Assembly: GCA_964438865.1 (NCBI GenBank)
Contig: CAYTMI010000002.1
Coordinates: 186,001-250,000 of the forward strand
Length of the DNA: 64,000 nucleotides
Direction: 5' to 3'
Origin: G016234445 sp964438865
Lineage (GTDB): Bacteria > Chloroflexota > Dehalococcoidia > Tepidiformales > Tepidiformaceae
The notes beneath the pieces are model-generated. The model was not told the DNA's origin and ran no database searches. It saw only the letters and a program-made list of their open reading frames with translations. The position numbers were made by a program, and so were the translations under genes. Shown here in pieces: positions 8,209 through 16,783 of this stretch (within the stretch, counting starts at the first letter, position 1; each line of letters starts with the position of its first letter).

Positions 8209-8754
8209 TTACCGCACCTCCGCGACGGTGAAGAGGTCTACCACCCGCGTGCCGACGAGGAGCATGGGGATCCCGTCCGGGCCGATGACAACTCGGTCGA
8301 CGCGGCCCGTGACTTCGTTGCCTGCATTGGCGGCGTCGATCACTGCGTCTTTCACCCGCTGCTCGTTGTTGACCTGGATCTGCTGGGTGGCGGGCAGCCG
8401 GTTGAAGGGGCCGCTGAAGAGTTCGCGCGAAACGAGGTCGCGGGTGATCGCGATAGCGTCGCCCTGGCTGCCGGTGATGGTCTTGCCGAGCATGGACGAG
8501 GCGGTGGTCAGTTCGTTGACGCCCTGGAGGACCTTTAGGCCCGCAGCCACGGTCTTCATCTGGTTGAGGGCTTCGAACTGGGCCATCTGGGCCATGAAGT
8601 CGGTGTCCTTCTGCGGTTCCAGCGGGTTCTGGTTGCGCAACTGGGCGATGATCAGCTGCATGAAGTCGAGCGAGCCAAGTTCGTTCTTTCCCGAGGCGCT
8701 GGGCTTGATGAACGACCCCTGCCCCGCGCCGATTGCACTTGCGTTGATAGCCAT
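8209..8754 (-). CDS. flgD: flagellar hook capping protein FlgD
   Basis: A 181-residue hook-cap protein that sits at the growing hook tip and guides FlgE polymerisation. The diagnostic N-terminal block is present: FMQLIIAQLRNQNPLEPQKDTDFMAQMAQFEALNQM at about 32-67, followed by a short region in place of the larger FlgD Ig-like/tudor domains. The C-terminus VTGRVDRVVIGPDGIPMLLVG resembles the reduced tudor-like part. It lies 11 bases after fliK and two bases before the TIGR02530 gene. Confidence 0.92.
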   Translation of the reverse strand: MAINASAIGAGQGSFIKPSASGKNELGSLDFMQLIIAQLRNQNPLEPQKDTDFMAQMAQFEALNQMKTVAAGLKVLQGVNELTTASSMLGKTITGSQGDAIAITRDLVSRELFSGPFNRLPATQQIQVNNEQRVKDAVIDAANAGNEVTGRVDRVVIGPDGIPMLLVGTRVVDLFTVAEVR

Positions 8755-8765
8755 TGATTCGCTCC

Positions 8766-10253
8766 TTAAACCCGGTACACGTGGACGCCGTCCGGGTTGT
8801 AGGCGGCCCTGAGGCGGTTGTGGCGGCCAACCTCCGCCGCCAGATCGAGGCCGAGCAGCGAAGCGAACCCGCCGGGGACCGGTTCGTTGCGCGGCCGCCC
8901 ATCCTGTTGGCCCTGCTGCTGAGACTCCGGATGGCTGGTGCCAAGACCAACGGAGACGTCCGCAAGATGGAGGCCACGGCCGCCGAGAAGTTGCGAGAGG
9001 TCCTGGGTGTGGTCCCGCAGGAGCCGCATCGCTTCGCCGCGGTCGGCCTGGATTTCGACGGTGACGCGGTCTCCATGGGCCCGGACGTGGATGGTGATCG
9101 AACCGAGGTCGACGGGTTCGAGGTGGAGACGGGCTTCGCCGCCGCCCTGTTCGAGGCGTTCGAGGACCGCCCGGCTTACTTGCTGCACGGCGGGGGGCGT
9201 CTCCACCGGCTGTGGCGCTGCGGGGGCGGCCGCCACGGGAGCGGGCGCCGCCTCGCGGTTTGCGGGCGCCGGTCCAGACTGAGCAGTCACGGGCTGGGGT
9301 GTGCCAGCCTCGCCGGGGGCCTGGCTCTTGCGGCCCGGTGCCAGCGTGGTTGCCACCATGAGCGGGGCGGGTTCATCGGCTTCGATTGCGTTCCCGGCGG
9401 AGCGGACCACGCTGATGACGACCTGGGGCATGCCTAGCGGCGGTGGCTCTGCTTCCGTGAGAGGCGAGGCCGCGGCCGATTCCGTTGGTGGCGCCGGGGC
9501 GCTGGACGGCGCAGAGGCGGGTTCCTCCTGTCCCTGCGCCTCGGACGAGCGCGCGAGATGAGCGTTGCGGGCGGGAGCGACCGGAGCCGCGTGTTCGACC
9601 GGGAGCCGGGTGAGTGCCACGGGCGCGGCTCCCGGCTCCCGGTCGTGTGCAGCCGGGGGCGTTGCCTGGACCGCCCGTTCGCCGGTGGCTGCCTCAATCG
9701 GGATCTCTGGGCTGGAAGCCGCGGCCATCTCGACGACCGGCGCGGCCTGGGCAGGAACGTCCTCCACCGGTGAGGCAAGAGGCGCGGGCAGGTTGTTCTC
9801 CGGGGCGCCGTCCACCGGGCCGGCTGGGAGTGGCGTGTCTGACGGCGCGTCTGCTCCTGATTCCCCGGGAAGCGGCGTGGCGGCAGGCCGGGGGGCGATG
9901 ACCGCCGATTGGGCCACAGCAGGCGCGGTGGCCGTCTGAGGCAGTGTCACGAGGACGGGGGCGCCCACCCCCAGGCCGAGCAGGAAGGCGACGGTGGCGC
10001 CGTTCCCGCCGCCGTTCGCCTCGAGCTTGTGTTCGCGGCCACCCGCTGGCACTCCATTTCCGGCGGGCGCGTTCCCATCGGCCGGGAGACCTTGCGACTT
10101 CGATCCCCGGTCGACGGCCTGCTGGAAGAGGGCGGCAAGGAGGGCGACGAATTCGCCGGCCTGGGGCAGCGTTGCCGGGGCGGACGGCGACGTGCCGGCC
10201 ACCCCGGCAACCACCGCCAGTTCCACCCCGGGCAGTATCACGGTCAACCCCAT
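8766..10253 (-). CDS. fliK: flagellar hook-length control protein FliK
   Basis: About 495 residues. It has a long Ala/Pro-rich, low-complexity N-terminal two-thirds typical of the FliK molecular ruler. The conserved C-terminal FliK_C domain reads ARLHLEPVDLGSITIHVRAHGDRVTVEIQ, followed by EAMRLLRDHTQDLSQLLGGRGL. It stops hook growth and switches export specificity to filament proteins. The ATG at 10253 overlaps the fliE stop as TGATG; a GTG one codon earlier is possible. It lies next to flgD and flgE, as in many flagellar operons. Confidence 0.88.
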   Translation of the reverse strand: MGLTVILPGVELAVVAGVAGTSPSAPATLPQAGEFVALLAALFQQAVDRGSKSQGLPADGNAPAGNGVPAGGREHKLEANGGGNGATVAFLLGLGVGAPVLVTLPQTATAPAVAQSAVIAPRPAATPLPGESGADAPSDTPLPAGPVDGAPENNLPAPLASPVEDVPAQAAPVVEMAAASSPEIPIEAATGERAVQATPPAAHDREPGAAPVALTRLPVEHAAPVAPARNAHLARSSEAQGQEEPASAPSSAPAPPTESAAASPLTEAEPPPLGMPQVVISVVRSAGNAIEADEPAPLMVATTLAPGRKSQAPGEAGTPQPVTAQSGPAPANREAAPAPVAAAPAAPQPVETPPAVQQVSRAVLERLEQGGGEARLHLEPVDLGSITIHVRAHGDRVTVEIQADRGEAMRLLRDHTQDLSQLLGGRGLHLADVSVGLGTSHPESQQQGQQDGRPRNEPVPGGFASLLGLDLAAEVGRHNRLRAAYNPDGVHVYRV

Positions 10254-10540
10254 CACATCTGCATCCTGAAGACTTCCTGGTAGGCCTCGACGGCCTTGTT
10301 GCGGACCTGGGTCACGAGGTTCATCGCGAGGCTTTCGGTTTCCAGGGCGAGCATCACGTCGTGAAGCTCCACGTCCTGGCCCGTCGCCAGCGCTTCGACC
10401 TTCGCATCGGCGTGATCGCTGATGGACTGGAGCTGCCCGAGCGCCTGCCCCAGCATGTCAGCGAATCCTGCAGCCGGTTTCGCGGCTACTGCACCAGTCT
10501 GGGCGAGCGCACCGGCGCCCTGTATCCGTCCGATCTCCAT
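10253..10540 (-). CDS. fliE: flagellar hook-basal body protein FliE
   Basis: A 95-residue FliE, the adaptor between the MS ring and the rod. The C-terminal signature is clear: DVELHDVMLALETESLAMNLVTQVRNKAVEAYQEVFRMQM, where the E-x6-L-x3-VRNK-EAYQEI/VxRMQ/I pattern is diagnostic. It lies 59 bases after flgC and shares its stop with the fliK start. Confidence 0.93.
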   Translation of the reverse strand: MEIGRIQGAGALAQTGAVAAKPAAGFADMLGQALGQLQSISDHADAKVEALATGQDVELHDVMLALETESLAMNLVTQVRNKAVEAYQEVFRMQM

Positions 10541-10599
10541 ATCTGAGCCTCTTCTTCCCCGAATAACGCGTGGGAATGCCGTAGCCTTTTGTGAAGGTC

Positions 10600-11046
10600 C
10601 TAGCGGCTGCCGATGTCGAGCGCCCTGAGCGCCATCTGCTTCACCGCGTTGAGGACGGTGACGTTCGCCTGGTAGGAGCGGTTCGCCGAGGTGAGGTCAG
10701 TCATCTCGGTGACGAGGTCCACGTTGGGCATCTCCACGTACCCCTGCTCGTCCGCGTCCGGGTGGGCCGGCTGATAGACCTGGCGCGTGGGAGTGGTCGT
10801 ATCGAGCCCGACCTGCGTGGTGACGACGCCAGTGTCTGGCTGGCCGGTGAGCTGGCGGGCTACGTCGGCGAAGGGAAGCCCGCCTGAAGCGGAGCTCACC
10901 CGGACGACGTGCCGCCGGTAAGGGCCGCTGCCGTCCGCGGTGCTGGTGCTGTCGATGTTGGCGACGTTGCCGCTGACCACGTCCATGCGAACCCGCTGGA
11001 CAGCGAGACCGGAAGCGGTTGCGGCGATAGCGCGGAAGAGTCCCAT
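10600..11046 (-). CDS. flgC: flagellar basal-body rod protein FlgC
   Basis: A 148-residue proximal rod protein. It starts with ATASGLAVQRVRMDVVSGNVANIDSTSTADG, the FlgC-type N-terminal rod motif, with GGPYRRHVV-like residues after it. The C-terminus contains PNVDLVTEMTDLTSANRSYQANVTVLNAVKQMALRALDIG, matching FlgC. It lies ten bases after flgB and is translated from GAGGCAACTC-ATG. Confidence 0.94.
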   Translation of the reverse strand: MGLFRAIAATASGLAVQRVRMDVVSGNVANIDSTSTADGSGPYRRHVVRVSSASGGLPFADVARQLTGQPDTGVVTTQVGLDTTTPTRQVYQPAHPDADEQGYVEMPNVDLVTEMTDLTSANRSYQANVTVLNAVKQMALRALDIGSR

Positions 11047-11056
11047 GAGTTGCCTC

Positions 11057-11464
11057 CTAAAGCCCGCGGATGACGTTCCGCAGGATGTCGAGCTTGGTGT
11101 TGAGGGCGCTGGCAGCGGCCTGGTAGCGCATCTGGGTCTCGGCGAGGGAGATCATCTCCTGGTCGATGTCGACGTTGTTGCCATCGAGCCGGGAGGATTC
11201 GAGGGCCTGCGTCGCCTGGACGCTGTTCGAACCGCTGAGGGTGGCGCCCGAGGACATATGCCTGGGGTCTGTCGCAGTGAGACGCGTGCCGGTGCTGGCG
11301 CTGAGGGACCGCTGGAGTTCGGCCTCGAAGGGCACCTCCTTGCGGCGATAGCCGGGGGTGTCGATGTTGGCGATGTTTTCGCTGATCGTTTCCTGGCGCC
11401 GGGAGAGGCCCTGCAACCAGGAAGTGATCGTCCCGAGCCCCCTGTCGCCGATGGGGTTCACCAT
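11057..11464 (-). CDS. flgB: flagellar basal-body rod protein FlgB
   Basis: A 135-residue rod protein. The N-terminus has LQGLSRRQETISENIANIDTPGYRRKEVPFEAEL, the FlgB motif (NIAN-x-DTPGY-x-x-K). The C-terminus has GNNVDIDQEMISLAETQMRYQAAASALNTKLDILRNVI. It starts the flgB-flgC-fliE block, which here lies after fliJ rather than before fliF. The start has AGGAGGAACACC upstream. Confidence 0.94.
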   Translation of the reverse strand: MVNPIGDRGLGTITSWLQGLSRRQETISENIANIDTPGYRRKEVPFEAELQRSLSASTGTRLTATDPRHMSSGATLSGSNSVQATQALESSRLDGNNVDIDQEMISLAETQMRYQAAASALNTKLDILRNVIRGL

Positions 11465-11488
11465 GGTGTTCCTCCTTCCGGGCGGCGC

Positions 11489-11950
11489 CTATGCCCGGGT
11501 TGTGCCGTCGGCCCTGGCTGCGAGCCAGCGCTGGCCGGCGAGTTCGTCAAGGCGGTGCATCTCCTGCCGGAGGGCGGCATCGCGCTCTTCGGCGAGGCGC
11601 TTTTCGAGCAGAATTTCCACGGCGCGGAGGTCGCGGCGGCGTTCCATGAGGATTCCGCGTTCTCCGGCGACAGCGGCCGCCGAGTGCGCGAGGGCTGTCC
11701 GACGGGCCCCGATTTCGCGTTCGACCCGCAGGGCATAGGCTGCCGAGGCCAGCAGTTCGCCGGACTCGAGTCGCCCGCGAGAGGGAGCACCAGCGGCGAA
11801 GAAGGCCTCACGGTCGCGCTCAACCGAGAGGAGAGCGTCGCGGCGGACCTGTTCGGCCTTAAGTTCGCGGGCGAGAGCCTGGGCCTGGATGCGTTCGAGC
11901 CGCTCACGATGGGCCACCAGCCGCTCCAGGCGGCGTGAAGTAAGCGTCAT
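11489..11950 (-). CDS. fliJ: flagellar export chaperone FliJ
   Basis: A ~153-residue, highly charged, almost entirely helical protein (ERL..HRERLERIQAQALARELKAEQ, later RMERRRDLRAVEILLEKRLAEERDAALRQEMHRLDELA), predicted to be a two-helix coiled coil. FliJ is the stalk-like partner of the FliI export ATPase and escorts chaperones. Sequence identity is weak, as is usual for FliJ; the call rests on coiled-coil pattern, length and location right after fliI, which it overlaps by 47 bases. ATG 11950 is preferred because GGAGG lies nine bases upstream; ATG 11959 is also in frame. Confidence 0.8.
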   Translation of the reverse strand: MTLTSRRLERLVAHRERLERIQAQALARELKAEQVRRDALLSVERDREAFFAAGAPSRGRLESGELLASAAYALRVEREIGARRTALAHSAAAVAGERGILMERRRDLRAVEILLEKRLAEERDAALRQEMHRLDELAGQRWLAARADGTTRA

Positions 11951-13295
11951 CGGCGTCATCCTCCAGTGGGTTGAGCATCGCTGCCTCCTGCCCATCGAGG
12001 GCCACCAGGGAGGCGATCGCGCCGTCGAAGCCAGTGACGTCCAGCGCCTGCTGCCTGAGGAAGCCCTGGAGCCGGGGAAGCAGGTCCTGGGCGCGATCGA
12101 CGAGCGGGTCGCTGCCGCTGACATAGGCGCCGATGCTGATCAGGTCGCGCGCTTCTTCGTAGGCAGAGAGGAGCCCGCGCAGGCGGCGAGCGGCCTCGGC
12201 GTGAGGGCGGCCGGCGACCCGCTCCATCAGCCGGGAGACACTCTGGAGCACGTCGATGGGCGGGTATTGGCCGGAAGATGCCAGCGAGCGGCGGAGGACG
12301 ATGTGGCCATCGAGGGTCGCGCGGGAGAGGTCAGCGATGGGTTCGTCCATGTCTTCGCCATCGACGAGGACGGTGTAGATGGCGGTGATGCTTCCAACCG
12401 CCCCCGGACCCGCCCGTTCCATCAGGTGGGGCAGCAGACTGAAGACCGATGGGGGGTACCCCTTGGTCGTCGGAGGCTCACCGGCGGCGAGACCGATTTC
12501 GCGCTGGGCCATGGCGACGCGGGTGAGGCTGTCGAAGAGGAGAAGGACATCGAGGCCATCGTCGCGGAAGGCTTCGGCAATTGCGGTAGCGGTGCGGGCG
12601 GCGCAGAGGCGCATGGCGGCCGGGTTGTCCCCGGTGGAAGCGACGATGACGCATTTGCCCAGGCCATCGAGTCCGAGGTCGTGCTCGATGAAGTCGCGCA
12701 CTTCGCGGCCGCGTTCGCCGATGAGGGCAATCACGGTGACGTCGGCGGCGGTGCCCCGTGCCAGCATCCCGAGGAGGGTGCTCTTGCCGACGCCGGAGCC
12801 GGCGAAGATGCCGACGCGCTGCCCGCGTCCGAGGGTGAGGAAGCCGTCGATGGCTCGTACACCGGAGGGGAGGGCACGGACGATGGGCTCGCGGTGGAGC
12901 GGGTGCGGAGGTTCGGCGTGACCGGCGACGCGGCGGGTGGCTGCGAGGGGGCCTTTGCTGTCGATAGGGCGTCCAAGCCCATCGAGGACTCGCCCCTGGA
13001 GCGTCCGGCCGACGGGCGTCGAAACGGCGGCGCCCTCCGCCACGACGCGGGCGCCCGCGGACACCCTGCCGCGTTCGAGGAGCGCCAGGTAAGAGGCCCC
13101 GCCGGCAGCACGAACGCATTCGGCGGCGAGCCCGCGGCCCCCGCCGCTGGCAACAGTCACAAGTTCACCCGGGCGGAGGTTGATCCCCCCGGCGACCGCC
13201 ACTTCGCCCGCGATGTCGAGGATGGTCCCGGTACGGCGATAGACGTCGGCCGAGGCGGCGGCGTCGAGGACTGCGTCGAGAGCGGCGGTGGTCAT
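11904..13295 (-). CDS. fliI: flagellum-specific export ATPase FliI
   Basis: A 463-residue ATPase of the type III export apparatus. The Walker A motif GSGVGKST occupies about residues 166-173, ALIGERGREVRDFIE follows (the F1-beta-like GERGREV motif), the Walker B strand is DVLLLFDSLTRVAMAQREIGLAAGEPPTTKGYPPSVFSLLP, and the C-terminal SGQYPPIDVLQSVSRLM block is typical. It energises export of rod, hook and filament subunits with FliH and FliJ. The start overlaps the fliH stop by four bases (ATGA). Confidence 0.97.
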   Translation of the reverse strand: MTTAALDAVLDAAASADVYRRTGTILDIAGEVAVAGGINLRPGELVTVASGGGRGLAAECVRAAGGASYLALLERGRVSAGARVVAEGAAVSTPVGRTLQGRVLDGLGRPIDSKGPLAATRRVAGHAEPPHPLHREPIVRALPSGVRAIDGFLTLGRGQRVGIFAGSGVGKSTLLGMLARGTAADVTVIALIGERGREVRDFIEHDLGLDGLGKCVIVASTGDNPAAMRLCAARTATAIAEAFRDDGLDVLLLFDSLTRVAMAQREIGLAAGEPPTTKGYPPSVFSLLPHLMERAGPGAVGSITAIYTVLVDGEDMDEPIADLSRATLDGHIVLRRSLASSGQYPPIDVLQSVSRLMERVAGRPHAEAARRLRGLLSAYEEARDLISIGAYVSGSDPLVDRAQDLLPRLQGFLRQQALDVTGFDGAIASLVALDGQEAAMLNPLEDDADDAYFTPPGAAGGPS

Positions 13296-13969
13296 GCTTC
13301 ACCCCCGGCGCGGGCCAGGGCGAGGTCCATCAGCGAGAGGCGCGCCTCGAGGGTGGCGTCGATGGTCCCGTGGACGAGGTCGATGACGCAGCCGCCAACC
13401 TCCACGCCGGCATCCGGGCGGACATAGCGGGCCGCATCGCCCAGCGTGGCCTGGACGGTGGCGTCGACTCCCGGGTGCACGCGGATGGCGATGACTTCCT
13501 GGCCGGCGGCGCCGCGGAGGGCTTCGTTGCAGGCGGCCCCGGTGCGCCCGGGGTCAGCTTCGTAGTACTCCCCAACGATCCGGCGGGTGGCGAGCCCGGC
13601 GGCACGGGCGACGACGGCGGCGGCCTGGCCGGCGACACTGTCGCGAATGGCCTTGCCTTCAGACGCGGCGCGGCGGACCAGGGAAAGCGCTTCTTCCAGC
13701 TCGTCGATGGCTTCCTGGCGGCCGACCTCGAACCCCTTGGCGTGGGCGGCAGCGGCCTGGTTCACGGCCTCGGCGACGATGGCGTCGGCCCGGGCGCGGG
13801 CCTCGGCGACCACCCCGGCGCCCCGGGCCTCGGCGGCGGCGAGGACCTCCGTGGCAGTGGCGAATGCCCCTGGAATCGTGAAGGTTTCGCGGGTGCTTTC
13901 GCCAAGGACGAAGACGTCTTCCTCGGCCACCGAGCCGCGAAGGACGCGGCGCCTAGCCGACGAGTTCAT
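13292..13969 (-). CDS. fliH: flagellar assembly protein FliH
   Basis: A 225-residue regulator of FliI. It has an Ala/Glu-rich helical central region (AAEARGAGVVAEARARADAIVAEA... GFEVGRQEAIDELEEALSLV) and a C-terminal domain with IRVHPGVDATVQATLGDAARYVRPDAGVEVGGCVIDLVHGTIDATLEARL. That domain matches the FliH/V-ATPase subunit E C-terminal pattern (HPxD; GGCxxxxxxGxxDAxxxxRL). It overlaps fliG by 17 bases and fliI by four, indicating translational coupling. Confidence 0.88.
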   Translation of the reverse strand: MNSSARRRVLRGSVAEEDVFVLGESTRETFTIPGAFATATEVLAAAEARGAGVVAEARARADAIVAEAVNQAAAAHAKGFEVGRQEAIDELEEALSLVRRAASEGKAIRDSVAGQAAAVVARAAGLATRRIVGEYYEADPGRTGAACNEALRGAAGQEVIAIRVHPGVDATVQATLGDAARYVRPDAGVEVGGCVIDLVHGTIDATLEARLSLMDLALARAGGEA

Positions 13970-14975
13970 CGTCGCCTCCGCGGGAGATCACGATCTCTTC
14001 CGCCTCATCGAGCCGCCGGATGACGGCGACAATCCGGGACTGGGCCTCTTCCACCTGCTTGAGGCGGACGGGGCCGGATGCCTCCATGTCCTCCCGGAGC
14101 ATCGCCGAGGCGCGCACGGACATGTTGCGGAGGATGGATTCCTTGACGGGGTCAGGCGTGGACTTGAGGGCGAGCCCCAGGTCGCGGACTTCGACTTCGC
14201 GCATGATCCGCTGGATCGAGCGGTCGTCGAGCGCGCCGATGTTTTCGAAAACGAACATCCGCTTCTTGACCTGGTCAGCGAGTTCGGGCTCATTGTCTTC
14301 CAGCGCCTCGATGATGGTCTTTTCCGTCATTCGGCTGGAGTGCTTCAGGAGGTTCACGAGCACTTCGATACCGCCGATGTTCTGGCTGATGGGCGTGGGC
14401 TGGAGGACCGCGCTCAGCTTGCGGCGAAGCACGGCTTCGACTTCGGAGACGATCTCCGGGCTTGCGCGGTCCATGAGGGCGATGCGCTGGGCGACGTCGG
14501 CAGCGTGTTCAGGGTCCATGGCCGAAAGCACCTGGGCAGCACGTTCGCCGGCGAGGAAGGAGAGCAGCAGAGCGATCGTCTGGGGATGTTCGCTGCTGAG
14601 GAAGTTGACGAGCTGAGAGACGTTCAGGTGGCGGAGGAAGCCGAAGGGGATGGTGGGCGACGTCGCGGAGAGGCGGTCGATCAGTTCGGCCGCCTTGTCT
14701 TCGCCAAGTGCCATGCGGAGGAGTTCCTCGGCGTATTCGAGGCCGCCAAGAGAGATGACATCGCGGCCGACGGCCGCCTCCTGGAACTCCGCGAGGACTT
14801 CGCGGCGGCGCTCCGGCAGGAGTTCGCCCATCGCGGTGATCTCCCAGGTGAGGCGCTCGATGTCCTCGTCGCTGAGATGGCGAAGGACTTCGGACGAGCG
14901 CTGCTTCCCCAGGGTGATGAGGAGGGCGGCAGCCTTTCGCCGGCCAGAAAACTTGTCGGTGGATTCGCGCATCAT
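13953..14975 (-). CDS. fliG: flagellar motor switch protein FliG
   Basis: A 340-residue C-ring protein that couples the MS ring to torque generation. Visible features are KAAALLITLGKQRSSEVLRHLSDEDIERLTWEI at the N-terminus, SEHPQTIALLLSFL in the middle domain with its EHPQ motif, and a C-terminal torque helix DDRSIQRIMREVEVRDLGLALKSTPDPVKESILRNMSVRASAMLREDME, carrying the conserved charged residues. It lies nine bases after fliF. Length and motifs are normal. Confidence 0.96.
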   Translation of the reverse strand: MMRESTDKFSGRRKAAALLITLGKQRSSEVLRHLSDEDIERLTWEITAMGELLPERRREVLAEFQEAAVGRDVISLGGLEYAEELLRMALGEDKAAELIDRLSATSPTIPFGFLRHLNVSQLVNFLSSEHPQTIALLLSFLAGERAAQVLSAMDPEHAADVAQRIALMDRASPEIVSEVEAVLRRKLSAVLQPTPISQNIGGIEVLVNLLKHSSRMTEKTIIEALEDNEPELADQVKKRMFVFENIGALDDRSIQRIMREVEVRDLGLALKSTPDPVKESILRNMSVRASAMLREDMEASGPVRLKQVEEAQSRIVAVIRRLDEAEEIVISRGGDDELVG

Positions 14976-14984
14976 GGCCGAGGC

Positions 14985-16538
14985 TTAGCGATCCTCCTCG
15001 CGCATCCAGGTCTGGACGACATCGGCAACGGCTCGCGGGTTGGCGTCGGCAAGCTTAAAGACACGCTCTTCCTGCGGGTCCGGAGCAGCTTCGAGGGCGG
15101 GCAATGGCGGGGCGGGGCGGAGACCGGCCATGGCCGGGGCGGCGGCGAGGAGCGGCGAATAGGCCGGGGTGGTCGCCTGGCGCTTTGCGAGCGACTTCAG
15201 GAGAAGCGAAATCAGCACGAAGGCGAGGACAATCGCCAGCATCGGGAGGAGCAGCTTCAGGTACTGGAGATACTCGCCGAGGCCGTTGGCGGCGGGCACA
15301 ACGAATGCGTCCTTCACGCTCGCATCGAAGGGCAGCCGGGTTACGCTGAGGGTGTCCCCACGGGTCTGATCGAGGCCGACAGCGGCGGCGATCGTCGAGG
15401 TGAGGGCAGACTCCTGGGCCGCGGTCACGCTTTCGTCCAGCACCACGGAGACGCTGAGGCGGTCAAGGGAGCCGGGGGCCTTCACGGTCGTCGTGGTGGT
15501 GCGGCCGATTTCATTGTTCACGGTGGTCGAAGCGCGGGTGTAACTGGTGTTGCCATCGGCGGCGGTGGCCGCTCCGGCGGCACCGGTGTTGGCGCCGGTG
15601 CCGGGGATACCACCCGCGGTCACGCCGCTGCCGGTGAAGGTCTCGCTGCTGGTGGTGCTGCTCCGGGGCACGGCGGAGGCGGCGGCGGCGTAGGTGTCCT
15701 GGCCCTGGGTGACCTTGTCGAAGTTGAGCCGGGCGCGCACGGTGATGGCGCTGCGGCCGGGGCCGACAACCTTCGTCAGCGTCGATTCGAGGTCACGCTG
15801 GAGAGCGACTTCGTACTGGCGCTGGAGTTCGAGCTGGCTGGACGTGGCGCCGGTAGCGAAGGGACTGTCCATGGTGGCGCCGTCGAAGAGCACGTGCCCG
15901 GTCTCATCGATGATGGTGACGCCGCCGGGGCGGAGTCCTTCGACGGAGTTCGTCACCAGGTTGGTGATGCCGCGCACCTGGTCCTGGGTGAGGTTGGCGC
16001 CGGGCTTGAGTTCAAGGAGGACGCTCGCGGTGGCTGGTTGCTGGTCTTCCTTGAAGATCGCTTCCTTCGGCATGACGATGTGGACCCGGCTGGCGCGGAC
16101 CCCGTCGAGGGTGTTGATGGAACGGGCCAGTTCGCCTTCGAGGCCACGGCGGAAGTTCACCTGCTGGACGAAGTCGGTCGCGCCAAAGTTGGTCTTGTCG
16201 AAGATCTCGAGGCCGACGGCTCCGCCCTTGGGGAGCCCTGCCTGGGCGAGCTGGATTCGGACTTCCGCCACCCTGTTCGCGGGCACGGACACCGTCGAGC
16301 CGCCGCCGCCGATTTCGTAGGCGACGCCGTCCTTTTCGAGCTGGTCGGCGATGGCTGCGCTGTCTTCGGCGGCGAGGCCGGAGAAGGCGACGACGAGGTT
16401 CGGCGAGCTGGAGGCGATGAAGACGAAGTAGAGGACCACGATTGTGCCGGCCACGATCCCCGCCAGCGCGAGCTGACGGCCGCGCGGCAGGTCATTCCAA
16501 CGTTCCAGGACTCCAGCGAACGGTGAACCGGGTCCCAT
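14985..16538 (-). CDS. fliF: flagellar MS-ring protein FliF
   Basis: A 517-residue membrane protein forming the MS ring. The first membrane helix is at about 24-44 (LALAGIVAGTIVVLYFVFIAS). The ring-building region follows with GLEIFDKTNFGATDFVQQVNFRRGLEGELARSI (the FliF/YscJ signature) and VHIVMPKEAIFKEDQQPATASVLLELKPG. The C-terminal helix is at about 425-447 (LLLPMLAIVLAFVLISLLLKSL), followed by a cytoplasmic tail ending in VADVVQTWMREEDR, the FliG-binding segment. It is the first gene of this flagellar run; GGGGGAGGA precedes the ATG. Confidence 0.96.
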   Translation of the reverse strand: MGPGSPFAGVLERWNDLPRGRQLALAGIVAGTIVVLYFVFIASSSPNLVVAFSGLAAEDSAAIADQLEKDGVAYEIGGGGSTVSVPANRVAEVRIQLAQAGLPKGGAVGLEIFDKTNFGATDFVQQVNFRRGLEGELARSINTLDGVRASRVHIVMPKEAIFKEDQQPATASVLLELKPGANLTQDQVRGITNLVTNSVEGLRPGGVTIIDETGHVLFDGATMDSPFATGATSSQLELQRQYEVALQRDLESTLTKVVGPGRSAITVRARLNFDKVTQGQDTYAAAASAVPRSSTTSSETFTGSGVTAGGIPGTGANTGAAGAATAADGNTSYTRASTTVNNEIGRTTTTTVKAPGSLDRLSVSVVLDESVTAAQESALTSTIAAAVGLDQTRGDTLSVTRLPFDASVKDAFVVPAANGLGEYLQYLKLLLPMLAIVLAFVLISLLLKSLAKRQATTPAYSPLLAAAPAMAGLRPAPPLPALEAAPDPQEERVFKLADANPRAVADVVQTWMREEDR

Positions 16539-16783
16539 TCCTCCCCCTTCTCCGGCCGCGCGGCGGTGTGCGGCCTGCCCATGGCGAGCGTACGGGGCGG
16601 AGGGTGCCCCGGCGCATTGGGCGAACCCCGATTCCCCGGGGGCAGGACTGCGATTCGCGAAGGAAACTCCCTTAGATCGCTGTGACGGTGGGCATCGCGG
16701 GCCTGGCCCAAGGCTGGTTTACGCCTTCGCTGCGTTCCGATATCGTTTCAGCCGCACCAAGAAGAAAACCCCGGAGGCATCAC
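16539..16783. other. divergent intergenic control region, fliF / hot-dog dehydratase operon
   Basis: 245 bases without a gene between the divergent starts of fliF and the dehydratase gene. They must contain promoters for the flagellar operon (minus) and the dehydratase/SDR operon (plus). I see GC-rich inverted patches and an AAGGAAACTCCCTT segment near 16657-16675, but no convincing sigma-28 or sigma-70 consensus. Confidence 0.4.

Noticed and set aside
8754..10256. Plus-strand frames across fliK
   Set aside because: They are shadows of the GC-rich Ala/Pro repeats in the real minus-strand gene.
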